From: an uncultured Bdellovibrio sp.
GTDB lineage: Bacteria; Bdellovibrionota; Bdellovibrionia; Bdellovibrionales; Bdellovibrionaceae
Assembly (NCBI RefSeq): GCF_946478835.1
Contig: NZ_CAMLDV010000018.1
Span: 1-36,188 of the forward strand
Length of the DNA: 36,188 bases
Direction of reading: 5' to 3'
The position numbers and the translations under genes are program-made. The notes below the pieces were generated by a model, which saw nothing but the letters and a program-made list of their open reading frames with translations, was not told the DNA's origin and searched no databases. This document shows positions 17,591-24,750 of the stretch, in pieces (position 1 is the stretch's first letter; each line of letters begins with the position of its first letter).

Positions 17591-18510
17591 TTTGAACAAT
17601 TCATTATTTTATTCTTTGTGATGCAGGAAGTTTGTACTTCACCATTTGCACCATTTTTCCCATCGGGTCCTTTGTCGCCTCGTGGTCCCATCAATCCCCG
17701 GATTCCTCCACAATTTTGCCCTCTGCTATCGACCGTGGGATTGCCTCCGTCGCCGCCGTCGCCACCGACACCTCCAGGTTTGCCCATTCCTCCCACGCCT
17801 GGAACTTTTTCGACATTGTGAACAAAACGACTTGAGTCTTCGATAGAGATTTCTAAAGTACCCGTGGCCCCGCCTTTTTTGCCGTCTCCACCGGGATATC
17901 CCGGAAGACCTTTAAGGCCTTCAGCACCGCTATAGTCAAATGGCAAAAGAGCTTCAGGACGACGGCGTTGGCAGAACCTTTCACTACGTCCGTCTTTGCC
18001 TTTCGGTCCTTTAAGTGCAAAATCAGGATATTTCGCCGGGATTCCATCTCCGCCTGATTCACCACGCATTTCGATAGTAAGACCTCCAACCGCGACACCA
18101 AGATCTAAAAGAATATGTCCTCCAGATCTTCCTTCTTCACCTAATTGCGCCTTCATATTTTTGGGAAAGGTCGCAATTCTTCCTTTAGCAGAAACAAAAC
18201 GATTGGCATGGATTCGAACATTGTTTCCCATGGTATAAAGAACGCCGTTTTCCTCAAGGCGGAGTTCATCAAACTGAAATTCGAAATCTTTGTTTTTGCC
18301 AGATTCCACAGAAAGCATTTCTTCTTCAGTGACGATTTTACCGTTCCAAATGTAGAGGTTTTTATCGACCACAAGATTTCCCATGCTTTGAACTTCGACC
18401 ATAGGTTCTGGCGCCTGCGGTGTTTCATCGTCAGCGTCCTTAAATTCTACGCAGCCCGCGAGCATTACCAAAGCAGCGAATCCGGTTGTTAGCTTTAAGA
18501 TTGTTTTCAT
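17587..18510 (-). CDS. Lipoprotein with collagen-like Gly-X-Y segments
   Basis: 307 residues from the ATG at 18510, with AAGGAG upstream. The signal peptide ends in a standard lipobox LAGC (Cys20), followed by an acidic Pro-rich linker. Residues about 40-155 are non-repetitive. From about 155 the chain becomes Gly-rich, with three collagen-like runs, for example '[17 protein letters not shown]', '[19 protein letters not shown]' and '[19 protein letters not shown]'. The Gly-X-Y periodicity is interrupted, so a full triple helix is not assured. Four C-terminal-half cysteines (including 'QNCGG' and '[11 protein letters not shown]') may form disulfides. Probably anchored to the outer membrane with an extended tail. 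Function unknown. Overlaps the hybrid kinase stop by 4 bp. Confidence 0.8.
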   Translation of the reverse strand: MKTILKLTTGFAALVMLAGCVEFKDADDETPQAPEPMVEVQSMGNLVVDKNLYIWNGKIVTEEEMLSVESGKNKDFEFQFDELRLEENGVLYTMGNNVRIHANRFVSAKGRIATFPKNMKAQLGEEGRSGGHILLDLGVAVGGLTIEMRGESGGDGIPAKYPDFALKGPKGKDGRSERFCQRRRPEALLPFDYSGAEGLKGLPGYPGGDGKKGGATGTLEISIEDSSRFVHNVEKVPGVGGMGKPGGVGGDGGDGGNPTVDSRGQNCGGIRGLMGPRGDKGPDGKNGANGEVQTSCITKNKIMNCSN

Positions 18511-18694
18511 TATTATCTCCTTTTCATCGCATTGAGGCCTATACAAAAGAGTCACCTTCAGAGGAATCAAAGAGACGACGCCAGGGTTCCGGACACCGGA
18601 CGTTGGCCTGTGAACAGCTTTTGCAGTGGCTCCTTAATGCTCCAGGATGGAGCCTTGGCCGTAAAGGTCGATGAACTCGAAGGAACGAGACAAA

Positions 18695-18901
18695 ATGGAA
18701 TACAGCAAGATCAACTACTTTGAAAAAGCCGACTCGAAAAAGCACCGCGAGTTTATAATTTCTCAAAACAATTGCATACTTTGCGGCACAGTGCTGGAGC
18801 TAAAACACATTGCTGATCGCGGAATTTCTGAAATCAAAGAAGAAGCATTCTGCCCTCATTGTGAAGTCAAAACTCGGGCGAAAACGCATAATTTGAATTG
18901 A
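18695..18901 (+). CDS. Small protein with two CxxC pairs (zinc-ribbon-like)
   Basis: 68 residues. The start at 18695 is preceded by AAGGA ten bases upstream; an in-frame ATG at 18671 would add eight residues and has a Shine-Dalgarno only three bases away. Cys27/Cys30 ('CILCGT') and Cys53/Cys56 ('CPHC') are spaced as in a zinc ribbon, flanked by charged residues and without a signal peptide, so a cytoplasmic zinc-binding protein is likely. Function unknown. The 184-bp gap before it (18511-18694) contains an inverted repeat GGCTCC (18628-18633) / GGAGCC (18649-18654); I found no clear promoter. After it, CGTCA/TGACG (18930-18945) could form a weak hairpin before the convergent ALDH-like gene. 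Confidence 0.65.
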   Translation: MEYSKINYFEKADSKKHREFIISQNNCILCGTVLELKHIADRGISEIKEEAFCPHCEVKTRAKTHNLN

Positions 18902-18945
18902 GCTTCGTCAAAAATTCGACAGGGGATTTCGTCAGAAGGTTGACG

Positions 18946-20331
18946 TTATAAGGTCCCCGCCAATTTTTTTACATCCGAATAAAAGCTTCCAGACCAAGAC
19001 ATCTCAGGATTTCCAAAACTGGATTGCTTATGTCCAAAGATCGTTTCTGTCTCGCCTTTTGTCCAAGAGTTCACCCACACATGAGCACACTCTAATTGCG
19101 AAATCACCTTCATCACTTTTTCCGAAGGTCCCCACACAACACCCGAATGAGCAAGGTAACTTGTATTCGCCCACTTCAAAGCCTCGTGTTGATATTTAAC
19201 TGGAGTTATCAACAATAAAGGTCCTTGCAGCTCGTCTTGTTGAAGAACGCTACAGTTTGGGAGATCGAGCATCACCGTGGGTTTATAAAAATAGCCAGGA
19301 CCGTCGTGACGAGTTCCGCCGACAAATACTTTTCCATGCTCTTCTACACCGCCGCGAATTTTTGCATCAATGCTTTGGATCGCTTCCTCTGAAATTAAAG
19401 GTGTCCACACTTCAGAGCCACGCGGATCTTTAAGAGGTGTTAATGCCGAGAGATATTCTTTGGCGACAGTCAAAAAATCTTGAGCAAAGGACTCAAGAAC
19501 AAAGATACGTGAAATATTCCAACAGAGCTGACCCTGTCCCATCAAAAATGGACGAAGGATTTCGGGCATCAAATTTTTATAATCTGTATCCGCTAATACA
19601 ATCGCGGGATTCTTTGCACTCCCATTGAGTTGCATTTTTTTAAATTGCGAAAGACCCGCCTTTGCTATGCTTTCCATGGTTGAAGTTTTGCCAACGGCCG
19701 TAACCGCGTGAATGCTGGGGTGACCTGCAATCACTTGAGCAATATCACTTCCACCTTGCAAAATATTGATGACGCCTGTTGGGACTTGCGCCGCTTTTGC
19801 CGCCTCACCCAGAATTTTTGCCGTGATCGGAGACTGCTCGGAAATTTTAATGATCACAACATTTCCAGCAGCCAAGGCCGGAGCCAACCTTTCGATCACG
19901 AGTTTTAAGGACAAGCACCATGATGTGATAAGACCCATCACACCATTAGGTTGTTGTGAAATATGTGTCGACATTCCTAGCAAAAGACTTTGCGCATTGT
20001 TTTTCAAAATTTGAACGGCAGGTCTCACACTGTTTTCTAAAACAAAGGAATACGAAAGACCCTGATGAAGGGCTTCTTCATAGGCAATAGCCTCGGCATT
20101 TTGTTCTAGGTAAGCGGCCATTTTAGCTAACAACTCAGATCTATTTTCTTTTGAAAGCTCTTTAAAAAGAGGTGCCGCTTTTTTTGCGATCTGCAAAGTT
20201 TTAATGACGTCCATAGCGTCGCTTGACGCCACTTGCGCTAAAACGCTTCCATCAAAAGGAGAATATTTTGTGAAGGTTGCTTTGCTTTCGGCAGGGACAA
20301 ATTCCCCGCCTATAAAATTTGAGAGGTCCAA
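18946..20331 (-). CDS. Aldehyde-dehydrogenase-fold protein with altered active site
   Basis: 461 residues, near the normal ALDH length. It starts at a TTG with AGGAT upstream, 8 bp after the CheD-CheB stop, so it is the last gene of the chemotaxis operon. Family landmarks are clear: 'APALAAGNVVIIKISEQSP' (Lys162 retained), 'VPTGVINILQGG', 'QLNGSAKNPAIVLADTD', 'MGQGQLCWNISRIFV' (Cys270 at the nucleophile position) and 'DELQGPLLL'. Key residues differ: the transition-state Asn of the PWNFP motif is Cys139 ('TSWCLS'), the general-base Glu of ELGG is Gln234 with an insertion, and the FTGS nucleotide loop reads TAVG. It is therefore probably inactive or has a changed function. A recruited structural or binding role in chemosensing is speculation from its position. 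Confidence 0.85.
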   Translation of the reverse strand: MDLSNFIGGEFVPAESKATFTKYSPFDGSVLAQVASSDAMDVIKTLQIAKKAAPLFKELSKENRSELLAKMAAYLEQNAEAIAYEEALHQGLSYSFVLENSVRPAVQILKNNAQSLLLGMSTHISQQPNGVMGLITSWCLSLKLVIERLAPALAAGNVVIIKISEQSPITAKILGEAAKAAQVPTGVINILQGGSDIAQVIAGHPSIHAVTAVGKTSTMESIAKAGLSQFKKMQLNGSAKNPAIVLADTDYKNLMPEILRPFLMGQGQLCWNISRIFVLESFAQDFLTVAKEYLSALTPLKDPRGSEVWTPLISEEAIQSIDAKIRGGVEEHGKVFVGGTRHDGPGYFYKPTVMLDLPNCSVLQQDELQGPLLLITPVKYQHEALKWANTSYLAHSGVVWGPSEKVMKVISQLECAHVWVNSWTKGETETIFGHKQSSFGNPEMSWSGSFYSDVKKLAGTL

Positions 20332-20339
20332 AGAACATC

Positions 20340-21902
20340 CTAGTACAAGTTTTGGTTTCGATACTGCATCAGATGATGCGCCAACATATCTGATTTAAGT
20401 ACCTCATCCGCGACTCCAAGTTCAATGGCTTTCTGTGGAGCATAGGGAAATTGCGCTTCTTCAGGGTGCTGCACGACGCTAGCGCCACCCTTTTTCTGCA
20501 CTTCAATAAGACCGTCGACACCATCGGTTCCGAATCCACCTAACAAGACAGCGTAGACGCCTTTGGAATAACTTTGGGCTGCTGACTGAAACAAAACGTT
20601 GCTTGATGGCAGCTGCGAACAAACAGGAGCCCCTTTTACGATGTTCAGCATAGGACCATGCGGACCTGCTTGAATTTTTCCGTGATGTTCAGAAGGGATA
20701 AAATATACATGTCCCATTCTTAAGAAATCTCCATCCTTTGCAACAACGGATGTCACTTTTGAACCGACCTTCAGCTTACTGATAAAGGCTGTGATAAAAT
20801 TCGCTACCGTACTGCATGACACCACCACAGGTGGCGTATCCGCAGCCAATCCTTTTACGAATTTTTCCAAAGCGTCGGCACTTCCGGCATTTCCCCCCAG
20901 AACAACGACTTTTAGCTCCGCAGCTTTTCTAAGTGTAGAGGTCGCGTTGCTTGCGCTTTTCATTTCCATCACTGGCGGAGCCTCTTTTAGTTTTTTAAGA
21001 ACATTGACTGAAGCCGCCGCACGAACTTTATCGACGAGCATTCCTGCAAGGTCCTTTAAAACTGCCGGATCAAACTGCGAAGGTTTATGGACAAATTCTA
21101 TGGCGCCTAATTCCAAGGACTTCAGAGCGGCTTCCCCGGTGCTTGCGAGTGAAGACACCATCACAACGGGAATCGGATGATGTTTCATGATTTTTTCCAG
21201 GAACATCACACCAGACATTTTTGGCATCTCGATGTCCAAGGTGATCACGTCTGGTTTTTTATTTAGAATAAGTTCACGAGCTTGATAGGCATCTGCCGCC
21301 GCTCCAACTACTTCCAAACCGTTCTTGGTAAAAATATTTGTGAAAAGAGTTCTTACTGTTGCCGAGTCATCGACAACTAGAACTTTCACGTTTTTCGCTA
21401 CAGACAAGGGTTTGAAGCCCGAGACATCCACAGGTCTTTCCACAGTACCACTGTCTTTTGAAGAATTGTGAAGCACGTCAAATGTCGCCGTGTTCAACTT
21501 AATGGTTCTCGCAGATTCGCCTGCAACGTTTTTTTCTAAAATGGGAATACCCAGTTCCTTAAGCATTTTTTCGGCCAGATCAATGTTGCGCTTTCCAATG
21601 CCATCACCTAATTGTGCCACACTGATAACGTTAGCGCCGCCGTAAATCTTGGCTTGCAATTTATTGCGATTCGCTCCCAAGCGCACACACTCTTCAATAA
21701 GAATGGGAATCGCATGACTTCCATAACGGGTATTGGCTCTTTCTTCAGGAAGGCCGTCTGACAAAAGATAATGGTTCAAACCACCGATTTTTGTCGTCGG
21801 ATCGTAAAGAGCCACGGCAACACAGGAGCCAAGAAGAGTTGAGATGATGGTCTCTTCTTTAAAGGCCGCCACTTTTCCGGGAAACAAATAGTGCGTGTTC
21901 AT
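20340..21902 (-). CDS. cheD-cheB: CheD-CheB fusion: chemoreceptor deamidase joined to receiver and degenerate methylesterase
   Basis: 520 residues. Residues 1-155 are CheD: 'LGSCVAVALYD' with Cys27 and 'GGLNHYLL' with His44, the same numbers as in Thermotoga CheD, so deamidase activity should be intact. Residues 170-295 are a receiver: Asp178/Asp179 in 'VLVVDDS', phospho-acceptor Asp223 in 'ITLDIEMPKMSG', 'VSSLAS' and 'VHKPS'. Residues 330-515 are a CheB methylesterase domain by overall alignment, but the catalytic Ser of GASTGG is Asn338 ('GGNAGS') and the catalytic His of TQHM is Ser364 ('SCST'); only the Asp of 'GTDG' remains. Receptor demethylation is therefore unlikely. The gene starts within the CheW-like stop (TAATG). 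No cheR lies nearby. Confidence 0.92.
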   Translation of the reverse strand: MNTHYLFPGKVAAFKEETIISTLLGSCVAVALYDPTTKIGGLNHYLLSDGLPEERANTRYGSHAIPILIEECVRLGANRNKLQAKIYGGANVISVAQLGDGIGKRNIDLAEKMLKELGIPILEKNVAGESARTIKLNTATFDVLHNSSKDSGTVERPVDVSGFKPLSVAKNVKVLVVDDSATVRTLFTNIFTKNGLEVVGAAADAYQARELILNKKPDVITLDIEMPKMSGVMFLEKIMKHHPIPVVMVSSLASTGEAALKSLELGAIEFVHKPSQFDPAVLKDLAGMLVDKVRAAASVNVLKKLKEAPPVMEMKSASNATSTLRKAAELKVVVLGGNAGSADALEKFVKGLAADTPPVVVSCSTVANFITAFISKLKVGSKVTSVVAKDGDFLRMGHVYFIPSEHHGKIQAGPHGPMLNIVKGAPVCSQLPSSNVLFQSAAQSYSKGVYAVLLGGFGTDGVDGLIEVQKKGGASVVQHPEEAQFPYAPQKAIELGVADEVLKSDMLAHHLMQYRNQNLY

Positions 21903-22666
21903 TATGCCACCAATTTTTCTAAATCCAGCACCATGACGCTTTTATTTTCTCTGATAAAGAATTGCTTCACAAAAGAAGCTTGAATCATGGCTGAATGGTT
22001 TTCTATATTTTGAAGTTCCGAATCGCGTAAACTTAAAAGGTCGTCGGTTTCAGTCACCTGCAAAGAAAAACGCACGCCCTCATGTTCGCAGATAATGTAG
22101 TAAGAATTTTTGGCGTCCACGGTTGCAAAGCCATGATCTTGAAAGTTCACGACCGGAACAGCTTCGCCTCGGAAAGGAATCACACCAAGAAGTCCCGGCT
22201 TTTTTTGAGGTAATGAGTAAAGAGGTAAATGGCTGCTGATTTCCACGACGTTGAGTAACGGAATCGCAAAATCCTGCTCGCCCCAACGGCAATGCAAAAA
22301 TAGAGTTTCGTGGCGGCTCTCTGCCACCAAAGAAAATTTTGCGGCAAGCTCTGCGGAATATGTTTTTTCAACGATCAAAGCTTCCGCATAGGCTTTAATA
22401 GCTTTTAGAGATTTTACGAACTCAGCCGCTTCTTTTTGGCCTTCCGTTCTTTTTTCAAAGCCGTCCAGCCACTCAGCGAAGAAATTAAATTCATTGGTCT
22501 TCGCATCGACGGCCCAGGCTTTTGTTTGTTCGGAAACTTCATTACGGATACGCTTCCACAAAGAATCGTCCACAAGATCTATGAACTTGTCTGCTTCTTT
22601 CACCAGACTATCAAGGAAGTAGGTTTTTAACTCGGCCGTAAAGTCATCACCAAAGAAGTCGCTCAT
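21902..22666 (-). CDS. cheW: CheW-domain protein with helical N-terminal extension
   Basis: 254 residues, longer than a simple CheW (about 150-170). Residues about 118-254 form the CheW domain: 'ETLFLHCRWGEQDFAIPLLNVVEI', 'LLGVIPFRGEAVPVVNFQDH', 'YYIICEHEGVRFSLQVTETDDLLSL' and 'VKQFFIRENKSVMVLDLEKL'. Residues 1-115 are predicted helical and acidic, without a recognised family ('FLDSLVKEADKFIDLVDDSLWKRI'). CheW couples CheA to chemoreceptors, and the extra helical part may add a contact specific to this array. Its ATG overlaps the cheA stop (ATGA) and its stop overlaps the cheD-cheB start, so stoichiometry is likely set by coupled translation. Confidence 0.85.
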   Translation of the reverse strand: MSDFFGDDFTAELKTYFLDSLVKEADKFIDLVDDSLWKRIRNEVSEQTKAWAVDAKTNEFNFFAEWLDGFEKRTEGQKEAAEFVKSLKAIKAYAEALIVEKTYSAELAAKFSLVAESRHETLFLHCRWGEQDFAIPLLNVVEISSHLPLYSLPQKKPGLLGVIPFRGEAVPVVNFQDHGFATVDAKNSYYIICEHEGVRFSLQVTETDDLLSLRDSELQNIENHSAMIQASFVKQFFIRENKSVMVLDLEKLVA

Positions 22667-24399
22667 GCTGCTTCCTCCACTGAACCGGGTTGTCTGATCA
22701 TTAAGGCGATCAACTTTTCAGGATCTACGATGTACGTCACTTTTTCATCTGCCAGAATCGAAATACCCTTAAAACCTTTTTGTTCACCGACGATCTTTCC
22801 AAATGACTTCACCACAAGATCCGTCTGAGCTTCGATTTTATCCACCAAGAGTGCAAAGATGGCCTCTTTGATCTTAACAAAGACCGCAGAGGAAGAACGA
22901 ACCTGCTCTTCGCTTGCTGAAGTTCTTAGGTAGAGCATTTCACCGTAATTCATTAAAGGAACTGTGAATCCACTGAACTGACAATAACGAAGATGATCGA
23001 CTGTTGTGATCTGCATTTCTGCACAAGAACTGATATGAGCCACCGATGTTAACGGCACAGCAAATTGGAAATCCTGCCATGCACAGAGCAAAGCGCTTTC
23101 CACCATAATGTGCTGAGGGATGGGCATTTCAATTCTGAAACAAGCACCTTGCCCTGGATTGTTTTCGATAAATATTTTTCCTTGATATTTTTCAACTGTG
23201 GCAAGAACGATGTCCATACCTACGCCCCGACCGGAAATCGTCGTGACTTTTTCTTTCGTTGAAAAACCCGCGTTGAAAATAAAACGATAGACTTCATCGT
23301 CAGAAAGTTTTGCCGCGGTCTCTTCTGTTACAAGTGCCAGCTTCAAAGCTCGCTGCAAGATACGTTCTTTGTCCAAACCTTTTCCGTCATCCCTAAAGAC
23401 AACGTGGACGGTGTTGTTCTTTTCAGAAACTTCCAGCGACAAAGAACCGATGGGTGATTTCCCCTGGAGGGCTCTTTCAAATTGATCTTCGATACCGTGG
23501 TCAATTGAGTTGCGCGCAACATGCACCAACGCTTCGTAAAGATCTTTTCCCAAGCCTTTATCAATAAGAAGTTCACCGCCATGAAGTTCAAAGTGGACGT
23601 TTTTGTTAAGCTCTGTCGAAGCTTGGCGAACAAGAACATGCAAGCCTTGGAAACTGTCACTGACTTTCTCTTTACGAACAGATTGAACCTGATTTTGAAA
23701 CTGATCGCAGATCTTAGAAAGATTTTGTGAAAAATCCGTCTGGCGTCTTTCAAACAGCTCAGGCTGTGAACGGAAGTTCACTGTTTGGTTCATCATCTGA
23801 AAGAAGTTTTTTAATACAAGAAGCTCACCAGAAATTCTGAGGAATTCATTAAGCTGTTTAACTGAAAGCCAAACACCTTCATCTTCAGCCGAAGAGGTTT
23901 GTGTCGTTCTTACGATCGAACGTTGAACGACATGGCCTTCGTTTGGAAATTCGAAGCCGCCGTAAGCGGAAATAAGCTCGATCGCTTCGCTGAGTTCTTC
24001 CGGAAAAAGTTCGCGCTTGTCATGCAAACTTTGGGCAAGAACTTTGAGAATGCGGGAACTCTTTAAAAATAAATCAATGCACTCTTTGGGAACCGGACGC
24101 GAGTCACGCTTAATACGTGTAAGAAGCGCCTCAAACTCGTGAGCAAGAGAACCCATCAACTGGCCGCCAGGAACGGAACCGACACTGCCTTTGATGGTGT
24201 GAACCTTACGGAAAAGTAAATTGATTTGGTCGGCGTTCGTGGGATCGGCTTCAAGCTTCAGAATCAGACCGTCGAGATCTTCAAGAATCTCTTTGGATTC
24301 TTCAAAAAAAACGCGTGAGACTTCTTCGACTTGTTCGAAGTCGATGAAAACGGCGGCTTCCTGTTGTGCATTTTCAAGTTCAGATTTTTCGTCAGACAT
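22663..24399 (-). CDS. cheA: Chemotaxis histidine kinase CheA
   Basis: 578 residues. P1 HPt domain with 'VHTIKGS' (phospho-His67); no obvious CheY-binding P2 domain; P3 dimerisation region from about 180; P4 ATPase with N box 'VHVARNSIDHGIE', 'FRDDGKGLD' and 'GRGVGMDIV'; P5 CheW-like domain ('FQFAVPLTSVAHI', 'FTVPLMNYGEML'). All catalytic motifs are intact. First gene of the operon cheA - cheW-like - cheD-cheB - ALDH-like, with a sigma-28-type promoter 47 bp upstream. It should phosphorylate the receiver of the CheD-CheB fusion and an unlinked CheY; neither cheY nor a receptor gene is in the window. Confidence 0.95.
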   Translation of the reverse strand: MSDEKSELENAQQEAAVFIDFEQVEEVSRVFFEESKEILEDLDGLILKLEADPTNADQINLLFRKVHTIKGSVGSVPGGQLMGSLAHEFEALLTRIKRDSRPVPKECIDLFLKSSRILKVLAQSLHDKRELFPEELSEAIELISAYGGFEFPNEGHVVQRSIVRTTQTSSAEDEGVWLSVKQLNEFLRISGELLVLKNFFQMMNQTVNFRSQPELFERRQTDFSQNLSKICDQFQNQVQSVRKEKVSDSFQGLHVLVRQASTELNKNVHFELHGGELLIDKGLGKDLYEALVHVARNSIDHGIEDQFERALQGKSPIGSLSLEVSEKNNTVHVVFRDDGKGLDKERILQRALKLALVTEETAAKLSDDEVYRFIFNAGFSTKEKVTTISGRGVGMDIVLATVEKYQGKIFIENNPGQGACFRIEMPIPQHIMVESALLCAWQDFQFAVPLTSVAHISSCAEMQITTVDHLRYCQFSGFTVPLMNYGEMLYLRTSASEEQVRSSSAVFVKIKEAIFALLVDKIEAQTDLVVKSFGKIVGEQKGFKGISILADEKVTYIVDPEKLIALMIRQPGSVEEAA

Positions 24400-24445
24400 A
24401 ACTCTTGGAAGATCCCGCTTTCAATCAGTGTAAAGTTCCAAGAAT

Positions 24446-24472
24446 TTATCGGCATTTTCAGGGATTTAGTTA
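24446..24472 (-). promoter_or_regulatory. Sigma-28 (FliA) type promoter of the chemotaxis operon
   Basis: Perfect GCCGATAA (24446-24453 on the minus strand) with TAAC (24469-24472) exactly 15 bp upstream, against consensus TAAA-N15-GCCGATAA. The start would be near 24438, giving a leader of about 38 nt before cheA. Confidence 0.75.
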
Positions 24473-24516
24473 GTTACTTCGGAGACTTATGGGACCAGAT
24501 TTTAGTTACAAAATGG

Positions 24517-24540
24517 AAGAGCGACCTTGCGGTCGCTCTT
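24517..24540 (-). terminator. Strong hairpin, probably terminating the 39-codon gene
   Basis: AAGAGCGACC and its exact complement GGTCGCTCTT enclose GCAA on the minus strand, a stable GNRA tetraloop; on the plus strand the loop is TTGC. The tail CCATTTTG is only moderately T-rich. It lies 40 bp after the small ORF and about 45 bp upstream of the cheA promoter. Confidence 0.6.
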
Positions 24541-24580
24541 GATTATGATTCTTTTAGAATCCAGGCGAAGGACTAGCCGG

Positions 24581-24700
24581 CTAAGAAGCCGTCACCTCCG
24601 CCTTGGTTATGTCAGATGTTTTAACCATAAGCACCACCTCCTCTCCAGCCCCAATAGAAGCTTTAGATGATAGTACAATGGTCTTAACAAAATGCGCCAT
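24581..24700 (-). CDS. Candidate 39-residue protein
   Basis: An ATG at 24700 opens 39 codons ending TAG. The product (begins MAHFVKTIVLSSK, ends TSDITKAEVTAS) alternates hydrophobic and polar residues in two stretches ('FVKTIVLSS', 'EEVVLMVKTSD') joined by a Gly turn, as a small beta-hairpin might. A very strong GGAGAGGAGGTGG lies inside the frame before an internal ATG at 24628, so a 15-residue version could also be made. A hairpin terminator follows. The upstream Shine-Dalgarno of the longer form is weak. Real but unproven; function unknown. Confidence 0.35.
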   Translation of the reverse strand: MAHFVKTIVLSSKASIGAGEEVVLMVKTSDITKAEVTAS

Positions 24701-24750
24701 AGTTTCATGGTCCAGTTTTTTTCTGAACCATTCAGATTGAAACAGTCAAA

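Larger units (their letters stand above)
24400..24750. other. 351-bp gap between cheA and the di-haem gene
   Basis: From right to left on the minus strand: a hairpin TGGTTCAG-A7-CTGGACCA (24708-24730, one G-U pair), a candidate 39-codon gene (24581-24700), a strong hairpin (24517-24540) and the cheA promoter (24446-24472). Nothing on the plus strand is convincing. Confidence 0.6.

Noticed and set aside
17618..17846. Pro- and Arg-rich plus-strand ORFs
   Set aside because: They are the antisense reading of the Gly-X-Y codons of the collagen-like lipoprotein and have no start signals.
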